From the NCBI GenBank assembly GCA_025929855.1, contig JAICPK010000038.1:1-7839 (forward strand): a DNA stretch of 7,839 bases, written 5' to 3'. The notes beneath the pieces are model-generated. The model was not told the origin of the DNA. It made no database searches and saw only the letters and a program-made list of their open reading frames with translations. Below are positions 1 through 5,605 of this stretch, piece by piece. Source of the DNA: Nitrososphaera sp. (GTDB taxonomy: Archaea; Thermoproteota; Nitrososphaeria; Nitrososphaerales; Nitrososphaeraceae). Position 1 is the stretch's first letter, and each line of letters opens with the position of its first letter. The position numbers and the translations under genes were made by a program.

Positions 1-1
1 A

Positions 2-1027
2 ATCGTCGGCCGCGATGCATGCATCAATGCTGGCACTAGGCTTGCACTTGAAGATCCAGAGGATGCAGACTCAAATGCTATTTTTGGCGCAGTCAAGACA
101 TACGAGGAACTCGTGAGCAAGGGCTACGATGCCGAGGTTGCAGTGGTAGCTGGCAAGTTTAATAGAGGCGTCGAGGCTGACGAGAAGATAAGCCTTGAAG
201 TGAAAAGCATACTTGAGAGATATCGCGCAGACGGCGCAGTCATTGTCTCTGATGGTGAGGACGACGAGACAATCCTACCTGTCATCCAATCAAGAGTGCC
301 TGTGATATCAGTGCGGCGTGTAATTATCCGGCATAGTAGAAGTGTTGAGTATTCGTACGCGGTGCTGGGCCGGTATCTTAGAATGCTCGTTTATGACTCT
401 CAGTATTCAAAGTTCTTTTTAGGCGTCCCCGGCATCCTACTAGCAGCAGGGGCACTTGCCGTCATATTCGATGCGGCAAAATGGATAACTGCAATCGTGC
501 TTGCAATTCTTGGTGGTGCATTCATCGTCAGGGCATTTGATATTGACAAGGCATTAAGCTCATTTGGCAGGCTGACTCCTACGTCGTTTATTAAGATATT
601 CTCAATCATCGGCGGCGTGCTTATCATACTTGCAGCTATTGCAAACGGTATATCCAGCATACCATCCAACATAATTACTCCTGAAATGAGTGCACTTGAC
701 ATCGTTTCAAATAGGACTATAGTGGGAAGATTTGCCGACAGTACGATAACTCTGCTGTGGATAGGAATTGCTACAATCATCGGCGGCGTCCTATTGAGCG
801 ATTGGTTCAAGGGAAGCAGCAGGATTATGTCTGATATACTGCGCCTTACTGTACTTGCGCTGCTCTATATCCCACTACTACAGTTTACATCCGTGCTTAC
901 AGAGGGGACAAACCCATTTACGCTCATCTCATCTCTGCTGATAGGTCTTGCAATATCGCTTGTAGCTGCAACAGTCCTTTACTACTATTTTAGGAACAGA
1001 AAAGGTGGCGAAGTTCTGAAACACTAA
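2..1027 (+). CDS. DUF373 family multi-pass membrane protein (5' end outside window)
   Basis: The frame is open from base 2 with no stop, so the first in-frame GTG (113) is internal and the true start lies upstream of the window. The visible 341 residues match my memory of the archaeal DUF373 family: a soluble N-terminal part with the segments IVGRDACINAG, GDxxD-like acidic stretches such as SDGEDDE, and VISVRRV, followed by a membrane half. At least five or six hydrophobic helices can be seen, for example FFLGVPGILLAAGALAVIF, WITAIVLAILGGAFIV, FIKIFSIIGGVLIILAA, LLWIGIATIIGGVLL, and a last one ending in LVAATVLYYYF before a short basic tail (RNRKGGEVLKH). The biochemical role of DUF373 is not known to me. 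The soluble half probably faces the cytoplasm. The gene is followed by a 55-residue ORF in the same direction 28 bases later. The family call is fairly secure; any function would be a guess. Confidence 0.88.
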   Translation: MVGRDACINAGTRLALEDPEDADSNAIFGAVKTYEELVSKGYDAEVAVVAGKFNRGVEADEKISLEVKSILERYRADGAVIVSDGEDDETILPVIQSRVPVISVRRVIIRHSRSVEYSYAVLGRYLRMLVYDSQYSKFFLGVPGILLAAGALAVIFDAAKWITAIVLAILGGAFIVRAFDIDKALSSFGRLTPTSFIKIFSIIGGVLIILAAIANGISSIPSNIITPEMSALDIVSNRTIVGRFADSTITLLWIGIATIIGGVLLSDWFKGSSRIMSDILRLTVLALLYIPLLQFTSVLTEGTNPFTLISSLLIGLAISLVAATVLYYYFRNRKGGEVLKH

Positions 1028-1055
1028 TGTAAGGTGACTGCAACAAAAAATTACC

Positions 1056-1223
1056 ATGCCACAACAGCACGGAGACTATGATCCAAAACAACAAAAATGG
1101 TTTTGCAGCTATTGGATGTCGCAAGAGGAATGGTTAGACATACACAACTATGCAGTGCCTGCTCTACTGCAGGACCAAGAGAAAGAGCCAGCAGCAAAAG
1201 AGAATGACTATGACGAAGAATGA
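1056..1223 (+). CDS. small hypothetical protein, 55 aa, Trp-rich with acidic tail
   Basis: This ATG-started ORF fills most of the gap between the DUF373 gene and the Nudix gene. The product begins MPQQHGDYDP, has a centre rich in aromatic residues (KWFCSYWMSQEEWLDIHNY, residues 14-32) and ends in an acidic, low-complexity tail (ENDYDEE). I do not recognise it. Composition argues for a real gene: clustered Trp/Tyr residues and a charged soluble tail are unlike random translation. Against it, the only Shine-Dalgarno-like sequence (AGGTGA, about 1032-1037) is 18 bases upstream of the ATG, which is too far, and I see no strong TATA box. It could be co-transcribed with the DUF373 gene. It has one cysteine, so it is not a zinc ribbon. 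Its TGA stop lies in the same frame as the following Nudix ORF. Confidence 0.5.
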   Translation: MPQQHGDYDPKQQKWFCSYWMSQEEWLDIHNYAVPALLQDQEKEPAAKENDYDEE

Positions 1224-1265
1224 TGGTGCAAAAAACTTACAAACAACCAGATCAATCACAGACTA

Positions 1266-1700
1266 TTGATAGACGAGCGGTCGGCTGGTGCAGTGGTATT
1301 TTATATGGAAGACAATTCCGAGCCGGAATACCTATTATTGCATTACTCCGCCGGCCACTGGGACTTTCCAAAGGGTAACATTGAGACTGGCGAAAACGAA
1401 AAGCAGACAGCTACTCGTGAAATTCAGGAAGAGACCTGCATTACTGATGTTGAATTTTTAGATGGCTTCCGTATGAAGGTTGAATACAAATACAGACATG
1501 GCAAGAAGCTCGTGCGAAAGGAGGTTGTGTTGTATCTTGCACGGGCGCACACGCGCAAGGTGATCCTTTCACATGAGCACATTGGCTTTGCATGGAGAAA
1601 ATTTGATGATGCAATGCAGCAACTGACTTATCTAAATGCGAAAAATCTATTGTCCTCTGCAAAAAAATATCTTCAGCAACGCTCATTTGCCTATCGATAA
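1266..1700 (+). CDS. Nudix hydrolase, bis(5'-nucleosyl)-tetraphosphatase type
   Basis: This 144-residue protein is the usual size for a single Nudix domain. The N-terminus (IDERSAGAVVFY) and the HWDFPKGNIETGE stretch resemble archaeal Ap4A hydrolases, which split diadenosine tetraphosphate to ATP and AMP in the cytosol. The Nudix box spans G37 to I59 and follows GX5EX7REUXEEXGU: G37, E43, R51, E52, E55 and E56 are all present, so the metal-binding glutamates are intact. The penultimate box position is Cys58 instead of the usual Gly. The start is TTG; no ATG or GTG lies in frame between the preceding TGA (1221) and the conserved N-terminus, and the protein aligns from this TTG. A weak TATA-like CTTACAAA lies about 26 bases upstream (1236-1243). 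The last 18 bases overlap the convergent pyrF gene. Family call is strong; exact substrate is inferred. Confidence 0.88.
   Translation: MIDERSAGAVVFYMEDNSEPEYLLLHYSAGHWDFPKGNIETGENEKQTATREIQEETCITDVEFLDGFRMKVEYKYRHGKKLVRKEVVLYLARAHTRKVILSHEHIGFAWRKFDDAMQQLTYLNAKNLLSSAKKYLQQRSFAYR
1661..1667 (-). terminator. U7 tract, candidate pyrF terminator inside the Nudix gene
   Basis: Seven A on the plus strand give seven U in minus-strand RNA, 16 bases past the pyrF stop codon. Archaeal intrinsic termination needs mainly a U tract, so this is a plausible pyrF transcript end. It also encodes Lys codons near the Nudix C-terminus, which may be its only role. Confidence 0.35.
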
Positions 1701-2417
1701 AATTCTACTTTGGATTTCTCCTGCAACCTTGGCAGGCTGCTTGGCCTCAACTATTGACCTACCAATTATTAAATAATCTGCGCCGTTTCTGATTGCCTGT
1801 CCTGCATCGCCACCCTGCGCTCCAACTCCCGGTGAATATACCGGCAGCCGCCCTGCTACCTCTTTTAAAATCTGATCTTGGGTTGCGCCCACCACTATGC
1901 CGTCGACACCTGCAGTCTCCGCCCTTTCAAAAAACATTTCGTATAGCCCGCGTCCTTGTATTTTGAGGCCAAAGCCTTCCTTTGCCTCTGGGTGGCTCAT
2001 GTAGACAAGCGCAATGATGCCGGCATCTGCCTTGTGTGCCTTTTGCACTAGCGAAGCAAGCGTGTCTCTGCCAATAAAGGGGCTTGCTATGGCAGCATCG
2101 AAGCCCATCTTTATTAGGTGGTCGACGGCAACAGCGTTGGTGGTTTCAATATCGTTCAGCTTGATGTCTGCTATCGATTGTAGCCCAAAAGAGTGAGCTA
2201 GTTTGTTTATGCGCAAAATTTTAGACGCAGAGAGCGGTAGGATGATATGGAAGTTCATCTTGACTGCGCAGACGTGGTGCTCGACTTCACAGATGGTCTT
2301 TGCTGCAAGTTCTGGCAGCCTTTGATTGCCTCGTGGTATAGGATCAAGGGCAAGAACTATTGGGCTTTTTTTTTCTATAGCCGCTGCAGCAATTCTTTGG
2401 AAAAATGGTCTAGTCAT
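1683..2417 (-). CDS. pyrF: orotidine 5'-phosphate decarboxylase
   Basis: OMP decarboxylase converts orotidine 5'-phosphate to UMP, the last step of de novo pyrimidine synthesis, in the cytosol. The 244-residue product shows the family's TIM-barrel signatures in order: LALDP (Asp25), VKMN (Lys53), the catalytic DIKLNDI signature (Asp84, Lys86, Asp89, the DxKxxD charge network), a phosphate-binding PGVGAQGG loop (residues 196-203) and GADYLIIGRSI (212-222). Length fits the longer archaeal/bacterial OMPDC subgroup. The ATG start overlaps the stop of the upstream unknown gene by 8 bases (ATGACTAG), which implies translational coupling and a two-gene operon. The 3' end overlaps the convergent Nudix gene by 18 bases. 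A run of nine A in the coding strand (codons for Lys16-Lys17, 2366-2374) is a possible slippage site but does not break the frame here. Confidence 0.95.
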   Translation of the reverse strand: MTRPFFQRIAAAAIEKKSPIVLALDPIPRGNQRLPELAAKTICEVEHHVCAVKMNFHIILPLSASKILRINKLAHSFGLQSIADIKLNDIETTNAVAVDHLIKMGFDAAIASPFIGRDTLASLVQKAHKADAGIIALVYMSHPEAKEGFGLKIQGRGLYEMFFERAETAGVDGIVVGATQDQILKEVAGRLPVYSPGVGAQGGDAGQAIRNGADYLIIGRSIVEAKQPAKVAGEIQSRILSIGK

Positions 2418-3090
2418 AGGTCTTTACCAGCGGGTGATCCTCTGCCAGTCTTATCACCTTGAGATAAACGTATCCGTGTTCATCCAGTCTTGTTAAGAAT
2501 GTTGGCTGATCAGTCCTTTGACTACTGTAGCGCAAAAATGGCTGCTTTGGCTCTTCTTCCACAGTTACATAGTAAAAGTAGGAAATGGTCTCATTATCAT
2601 TTGCACTCATTGCAGTGCCTAGCACGATCTTGCCTCCGCGTTCTTTGAACAGAAAGAGCGGCAAGGGGGGCTCATCGTATATTGTCTTATAGGCTGCCAC
2701 CTTGGCAAGGCTTGGTAGATCCTTAAGCTTTATGACTGTGTAACCTGATCGTTTGTCAATCCTAGCAGATCTTGCAAGCGAGCGGGGGAACTTTTCTACC
2801 TTCAGAATAGGCGAATAAACATATGTAGGATTGTCAACCGAGCTGGCAAGTAACACTTCTTCAATGCCGTTACTTACTCTATAGGCCAGGTACTGACTAT
2901 CTTTTGAGTCTTCTTGTGTATAATAGATCACAGGCCTTCCGTTGATGATATCAGTCTGAACGGCAAGCACCTCGTATCTGTTAAACTGAAGTGAAAATGC
3001 AGGCAAAGGAGTCCGCTCCAGAGCGCATACTAGCCTGCCAAAATCCCTGAGGCTTGCCAGCGCAATGTAGCATGGAGCCTTAAGCTGCAA
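2410..3090 (-). CDS. hypothetical protein, 226 aa, first gene of the pyrF operon
   Basis: I do not recognise this protein. It starts MQLKAPCYIALASL and is a soluble, mixed alpha/beta-looking protein with many alternating beta-type segments (RYEVLAVQTDIINGRPVIYYTQ, YFYYVTVEEE, GYVYLKVIRLAEDHPLV). It has no signal peptide, no clear membrane helix and no cysteine motif (only two Cys). The start is taken as TTG at 3090: an in-frame TAA lies five codons upstream (3103-3105), no ATG or GTG intervenes, and a TATA box (TTTAATACC on the minus strand) is centred 28 bases upstream, as expected for a leaderless mRNA. Its stop overlaps the pyrF ATG by 8 bases, so the two are almost certainly co-transcribed and coupled. 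That hints at a nucleotide-related or at least co-regulated role, but gives no specific function. Confidence 0.82.
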   Translation of the reverse strand: MQLKAPCYIALASLRDFGRLVCALERTPLPAFSLQFNRYEVLAVQTDIINGRPVIYYTQEDSKDSQYLAYRVSNGIEEVLLASSVDNPTYVYSPILKVEKFPRSLARSARIDKRSGYTVIKLKDLPSLAKVAAYKTIYDEPPLPLFLFKERGGKIVLGTAMSANDNETISYFYYVTVEEEPKQPFLRYSSQRTDQPTFLTRLDEHGYVYLKVIRLAEDHPLVKTYD

Positions 3091-3102
3091 ATCGCGATAT
3101 TG

Positions 3103-3129
3103 TTAATACTTACGGTATTAAAGTCATCC
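3103..3129. promoter_or_regulatory. divergent promoter with 7-bp inverted repeat (TTAATAC-N5-GTATTAA)
   Basis: The 60-bp gap between two divergent genes holds a near-symmetric element. TTAATAC at 3103-3109 and GTATTAA at 3115-3121 are exact reverse complements separated by 5 bases. The right arm read on the minus strand is a good archaeal TATA box, 28 bases from the TTG at 3090. The left arm read on the plus strand is the same box and would start transcription near 3130-3135, giving a roughly 18-base leader for the 3151 gene. The minus-strand upstream part (3123-3129) sits where a BRE element would be. Confidence 0.55.
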
Positions 3130-3150
3130 GTTGGGGTAGAATAATTATCA

Positions 3151-3453
3151 TTGGAGAAGGTGGACAGGCTTGTAGAGCAGGCCAAATCAATTGTTCTTGA
3201 AAGTAGCAACCCTGACAGGATGTCGCTATGGCGTGCCTACGTGGCCCTTGAATACGCTATATTGGATCTGAAATTACGTCATGGACTTGAGGGGAATCCT
3301 CCCCCCAAGCCTGTCAAGTCAGCAGACCTTGTTGCTGCAAAATCAATGATTGGTAGGCTTAATGTATCATCCGGCGACAAGAAAAAACTGCTCTATGACC
3401 TGCGTTCATGCAGGGATATCGTAAAGGCACTGGTGGCAAGTAAGCTACGATGA
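3151..3453 (+). CDS. hypothetical protein, 100 aa, helical
   Basis: Not recognised. The product begins MEKVDRLVEQAKSIV and looks mostly alpha-helical: a first helix to about residue 17, a second, aromatic-containing one (SLWRAYVALEYAILDLKLRHGL, 25-46), a proline-rich break (NPPPKPV, 49-55), then two more charged helices. There is one cysteine, no signal peptide and no membrane helix. The start is TTG at 3151; GTG at 3160 is the alternative and would remove three residues. Upstream TTGGGG may act as a weak ribosome site. It diverges from the pyrF operon and its last 9 bases overlap the convergent purA gene. The helix-break-helix layout would suit a small adaptor or DNA/RNA-binding protein, but nothing in the sequence proves this. 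Confidence 0.72.
   Translation: MEKVDRLVEQAKSIVLESSNPDRMSLWRAYVALEYAILDLKLRHGLEGNPPPKPVKSADLVAAKSMIGRLNVSSGDKKKLLYDLRSCRDIVKALVASKLR
3382..3387 (-). terminator. U6 tract, candidate purA terminator
   Basis: Six A on the plus strand give six U in the purA transcript, 58 bases after the purA stop and inside the convergent 3151-3453 gene. No hairpin accompanies it. It is the only A-run of this length within the first 100 bases past purA. Confidence 0.28.
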
Positions 3454-4452
3454 CCTGCGGTCTATAACGTCATAGACCTCTCTTCCTGTGCCAATTAAAG
3501 TCACCTTCAGGCCGGTCTCGCCTTCAATGTCTTCAATGAATTTTTTTGCATCCTCAGGCAACTTTGTGTATTCGTGCAGGCCTGCAGACTGTGGGAAAAT
3601 AATATCCAGTTTTGTCACTGCAACTTGCGTTGCGCTATTTAGCCTGATCGCTTTCTTGGCAAGCTCCATATCAAAAGGCGCAGCCCTCCTCTGCCTGCCT
3701 GTGACGCTCCCATGCTCTATCCAGCCGCGCTTTCTTGCCTCTTCTTCGCTCAACTCATTCCCAAGCGGCCCGCTGCCAACACGTGTGACATATGCCTTAA
3801 AGACCACTAGTATTTCGTCGACTCTTTTTGGTCCTATACCAATATGTGAACAGATGCCAGAAGCAGTCACGTCACTTGATGTGACATAGGGGTAGCCGCC
3901 ATGAAATAGCGACAAATAAGTGCCCTGTGTGCCTTCCACTATCACCCTCTCATTGCTGTCTAGAGCATAGTTAACTGAATTGCTGACATCTTCCATGTAA
4001 AGCGACAATTCTGGAATATCTTTTGCGAGCTTGAGCCTCCTGAGTGCTCTGTCAGCATTCGCCGGGCCAGTTCCAGTCCCTGTAGTGCCCACCTTGCTCT
4101 TAAGGTAGTCTTCACCTATGTCACGGTCAATATGTATTTGCTCAATAATGCCGCACTGACTGTCCACAAATGTCCTGTCGTCTGCACGAAACTTCTCTAT
4201 TTCATTTACCAAAACCTGCGGGTTGACAAGCACTCCTGCCCCGACCAAAAGCCTAGTTGTCGGGTTAAGCACAGCACTTGGTAACATGCGCACCTTGTAC
4301 TCCTTGCCTTCAAAAGTAAAAGTGTGACCTGCATTTGGGCCAACGCCTCCACGCACAGCAATCTCAGGGTTGTCCTTTTTCGCCAAGTACGCTATAATCT
4401 TGCCCTTTCCTTCATCTCCGTAGAATCCGCCGACTGTAACAAGGCATGGCAT
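3445..4452 (-). CDS. purA: adenylosuccinate synthetase (short archaeal form)
   Basis: PurA joins IMP and aspartate using GTP to form adenylosuccinate, the first committed step to AMP. The 335-residue protein is about 100 residues shorter than bacterial enzymes but matches the archaeal short form. Motifs in order: the P-loop-like GFYGDEGKGK (residues 9-18, with catalytic Asp13), GPNAGHT (His43, the second catalytic residue), GTTGTGTGPA (IMP-binding loop), VEGTQGTYLSL, TGRQRRAAPFD and the guanine-specificity motif VTKLDI. The ATG at 4452 is preceded by GGAG with 8 bases spacing, one of the few clear Shine-Dalgarno sites in this window. It is monocistronic here, diverges from the 4529 gene across 76 bp, and overlaps the convergent 3151-3453 gene by 9 bases at its 3' end. 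Confidence 0.96.
   Translation of the reverse strand: MPCLVTVGGFYGDEGKGKIIAYLAKKDNPEIAVRGGVGPNAGHTFTFEGKEYKVRMLPSAVLNPTTRLLVGAGVLVNPQVLVNEIEKFRADDRTFVDSQCGIIEQIHIDRDIGEDYLKSKVGTTGTGTGPANADRALRRLKLAKDIPELSLYMEDVSNSVNYALDSNERVIVEGTQGTYLSLFHGGYPYVTSSDVTASGICSHIGIGPKRVDEILVVFKAYVTRVGSGPLGNELSEEEARKRGWIEHGSVTGRQRRAAPFDMELAKKAIRLNSATQVAVTKLDIIFPQSAGLHEYTKLPEDAKKFIEDIEGETGLKVTLIGTGREVYDVIDRRSS
3541..3547 (+). terminator. T7 tract, candidate terminator of the 3151-3453 gene
   Basis: Seven T on the plus strand, 88 bases past the stop of the 3151-3453 gene and inside purA (Lys-Lys-Phe codons on the other strand). It fits the T-tract type of archaeal terminator; no stem is visible. Confidence 0.28.
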
Positions 4453-4528
4453 AAGGTTCTCTCCTACTAGCGTAGTTATTTAATTCATCCTTAAAATAAG
4501 ATAAATCCCTCCATTATGCAGTCTAATC
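4453..4528. promoter_or_regulatory. divergent promoter region, purA (-) and 4529 gene (+)
   Basis: On the plus strand ATAAAT (4501-4506) is centred about 26 bases before the ATG at 4529, fitting a leaderless transcript. On the minus strand two TATA-like boxes precede purA: TTAAATAA (4476-4483) and CTTATTTTAA (4491-4500). The second would start RNA near 4468 and leave a short leader that contains the GGAG ribosome site (4461-4464), so it is the better candidate. Confidence 0.5.
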
Positions 4529-4981
4529 ATGAACAATGCAGCTGGCAACATCATCCATATACTTGCAGATCAGCCGGATTTTTTGCGAAAACAAATGCTG
4601 AAAAACCGTCTAAAAGAGTTCTATGAAATGAGCGATGACGAAAAGAGCGAAATGATAAACATGGCATTAGCAGCAGTGCCCACAATAGATCCAAATAAAT
4701 TATCTATACTTTTCAAGACTTGGCTTGAATTATTATCGGAATTTGATGCGGAAAAGCGTGGAGTGATGTTCCAGACATACTGCATGCAGATTTTGGCAAA
4801 CCCTTGCTCTATTGCAAAGCTTGACTTTAAGTCATTGACTACCGCTTTTGTGTCACTTGATCAAGTACAGAGAGAGCGTCTCACAGATTCGCTGCATGAA
4901 GTGCTCCTCGGTCTGCCAAACAGGAGCGAAATACTAAAGATAATTCCAGAGCACTCGCTTAAAACTGTCGGGCTGAAATGA
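4529..4981 (+). CDS. hypothetical protein, 150 aa, all-helical
   Basis: Not recognised. The product begins MNNAAGNIIHILADQPDFL and seems to be built wholly of amphipathic helices, for example FLRKQMLKNRLKEFYEM, DEKSEMINMALAAV, KLSILFKTWLELLSEF and RGVMFQTYCMQIL. Turns are marked by DP, NP and LPNRSE. There is no signal peptide, membrane span or metal motif. The ATG is placed by the TATA box about 26 bases upstream and the lack of an upstream in-frame ATG near it. The TGA ends at base 4981, and the TTA (reverse-strand TAA) of the convergent YggX-like gene starts at 4982, so the two genes touch with no gap. It may be a lineage-restricted protein of Thaumarchaeota; I can give no function. Confidence 0.85.
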   Translation: MNNAAGNIIHILADQPDFLRKQMLKNRLKEFYEMSDDEKSEMINMALAAVPTIDPNKLSILFKTWLELLSEFDAEKRGVMFQTYCMQILANPCSIAKLDFKSLTTAFVSLDQVQRERLTDSLHEVLLGLPNRSEILKIIPEHSLKTVGLK

Positions 4982-5257
4982 TTAGTGATGATGGTGGTCG
5001 TGTTGCGTCTCAGGGTTGTCCGGCTTTTTTTCTATCTCGCCTATGCCCTTTTCAAGTCCAAAGAACGCTCTCTCATACTTGCGGAGGGCCTTTCTGTGTT
5101 CTGGCAGTGACATATCTAGTCTCATCTCGTTCATGACCATGACAGCATATGTAGTCCACTCCTTCCAACATGCCGAGCATGCAGGGTACTTCTCAGCGGC
5201 TGGATCCTCGATAATCTCCTCAAAAGTCTTACCACACCTCAAGCAAGTCCTACTCAT
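4982..5257 (-). CDS. YggX-like (Fe(2+)-trafficking family) zinc protein with native His-rich C-terminus
   Basis: The 91-residue product begins MSRTCLRCGKTFEE. Residues from about 30 to 67 (CWKEWTTYAVMVMNEMRLD, then PEHRK, ending AFFG) closely resemble the YggX/Fe-traffic family core as I remember it from E. coli (W-x-EW, Q/x-M-L-I-N-E-x-R-L-N, PEHRK, FLF). YggX is linked to protection of iron-sulfur clusters from oxidative damage. Unlike E. coli YggX, two CxxC pairs are present (Cys5/Cys8 and Cys27/Cys30), likely a zinc or iron site. The C-terminus ends in HDHHHH after a charged linker, a possible extra metal-binding tail. I chose the ATG at 5257 over the TTG at 5263 because a TATA box (minus-strand CTTATAATATCC, about 5278-5288) is 26-27 bases upstream and relatives start MSRT. 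Homology is by eye and needs a profile search to settle. Confidence 0.78.
   Translation of the reverse strand: MSRTCLRCGKTFEEIIEDPAAEKYPACSACWKEWTTYAVMVMNEMRLDMSLPEHRKALRKYERAFFGLEKGIGEIEKKPDNPETQHDHHHH
5025..5031 (+). terminator. T7 tract, candidate terminator of the 4529-4981 gene
   Basis: Seven T on the plus strand, 44 bases after the stop of the 4529 gene and inside the convergent YggX-like gene, where it encodes the Lys-Lys of its C-terminal linker on the other strand. Plausible archaeal T-tract terminator without a stem. Confidence 0.33.
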
Positions 5258-5440
5258 CTGCAAATGGTGATGCTCTGGATATTATAAGTTGTTAGATTGT
5301 AAAACTCCTAATCCTCGCTATTCCTGGAAAATGGCGCACTAATCCTGTTAGGTATATAAGATAGCAGCAAAAGTATCGTGACCTTTCACTAAGATCAAAA
5401 TTTGGCAACATTATTATACTTTCTGGGTTCAAAATGGCAC
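5258..5440. promoter_or_regulatory. divergent intergenic region with three TATA-like boxes and a direct repeat
   Basis: No gene is seen here. A minus-strand TATA box (5278-5288) serves the YggX-like gene, and TTATTATA (5411-5418) lies 26-27 bases ahead of the zinc-ribbon ATG at 5441. A third box, GGTATATAAG (5351-5360), has no start codon at the expected distance; it could drive an untranslated RNA or an alternative longer leader. The 8-mer CTAATCCT occurs twice (5308-5315 and 5339-5346), 31 bp apart. Confidence 0.5.
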
Positions 5441-5605
5441 ATGAAGGTTCGCTGTCCTGACTGCAAAGAAGCTGCAGAGCTGGCAGACGATTTTTCATTT
5501 GTCAAGTGCTCTAACTGTTCATTTGATATGACTTATGGCGAATACGTAAAGTATATAGCGTATAAGGACTCGCGCTATCGCGATATACTTTCAGACTACA
5601 AATAA
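5441..5605 (+). CDS. small zinc-ribbon protein, 54 aa
   Basis: The product begins MKVRCPDCKEAAELADDFSF and contains two CxxC knuckles, Cys5-x2-Cys8 and Cys23-x2-Cys26, 14 residues apart, the classic arrangement for one zinc ion in a rubredoxin-like or zinc-ribbon fold. The rest (residues 30-54) is a Tyr-rich, charged helix-like tail (YGEYVKYIAYKDSRYRDILSDYK). An in-frame TTG at 5402 would add 13 residues, but the TATA box TTATTATA sits 26-27 bases before the ATG, so a leaderless start at 5441 is preferred. The specific role is unknown; small zinc ribbons of this kind in archaea often act as nucleic-acid or protein-binding modules. It opens a cluster of four tiny proteins that runs to thrS. 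Confidence 0.82.
   Translation: MKVRCPDCKEAAELADDFSFVKCSNCSFDMTYGEYVKYIAYKDSRYRDILSDYK

Noticed and set aside
400..810. 136-aa minus-strand ORF
   Set aside because: Shadow of the DUF373 membrane helices; no independent coding signal.
2366..2374. Nine-T run on the plus strand as a terminator for the Nudix gene
   Set aside because: It lies about 665 bases beyond the Nudix stop and encodes Lys codons of pyrF on the other strand; too distant to assign.
4985..5050. GTGATGA resembling a C/D-box sRNA box C
   Set aside because: It is the reverse strand of His codons in the YggX-like tail, and no box D (CTGA) lies at a suitable distance.
5292..5498. 68-aa minus-strand ORF
   Set aside because: It runs antisense into the zinc-ribbon gene and across its promoter; no motif or promoter of its own.
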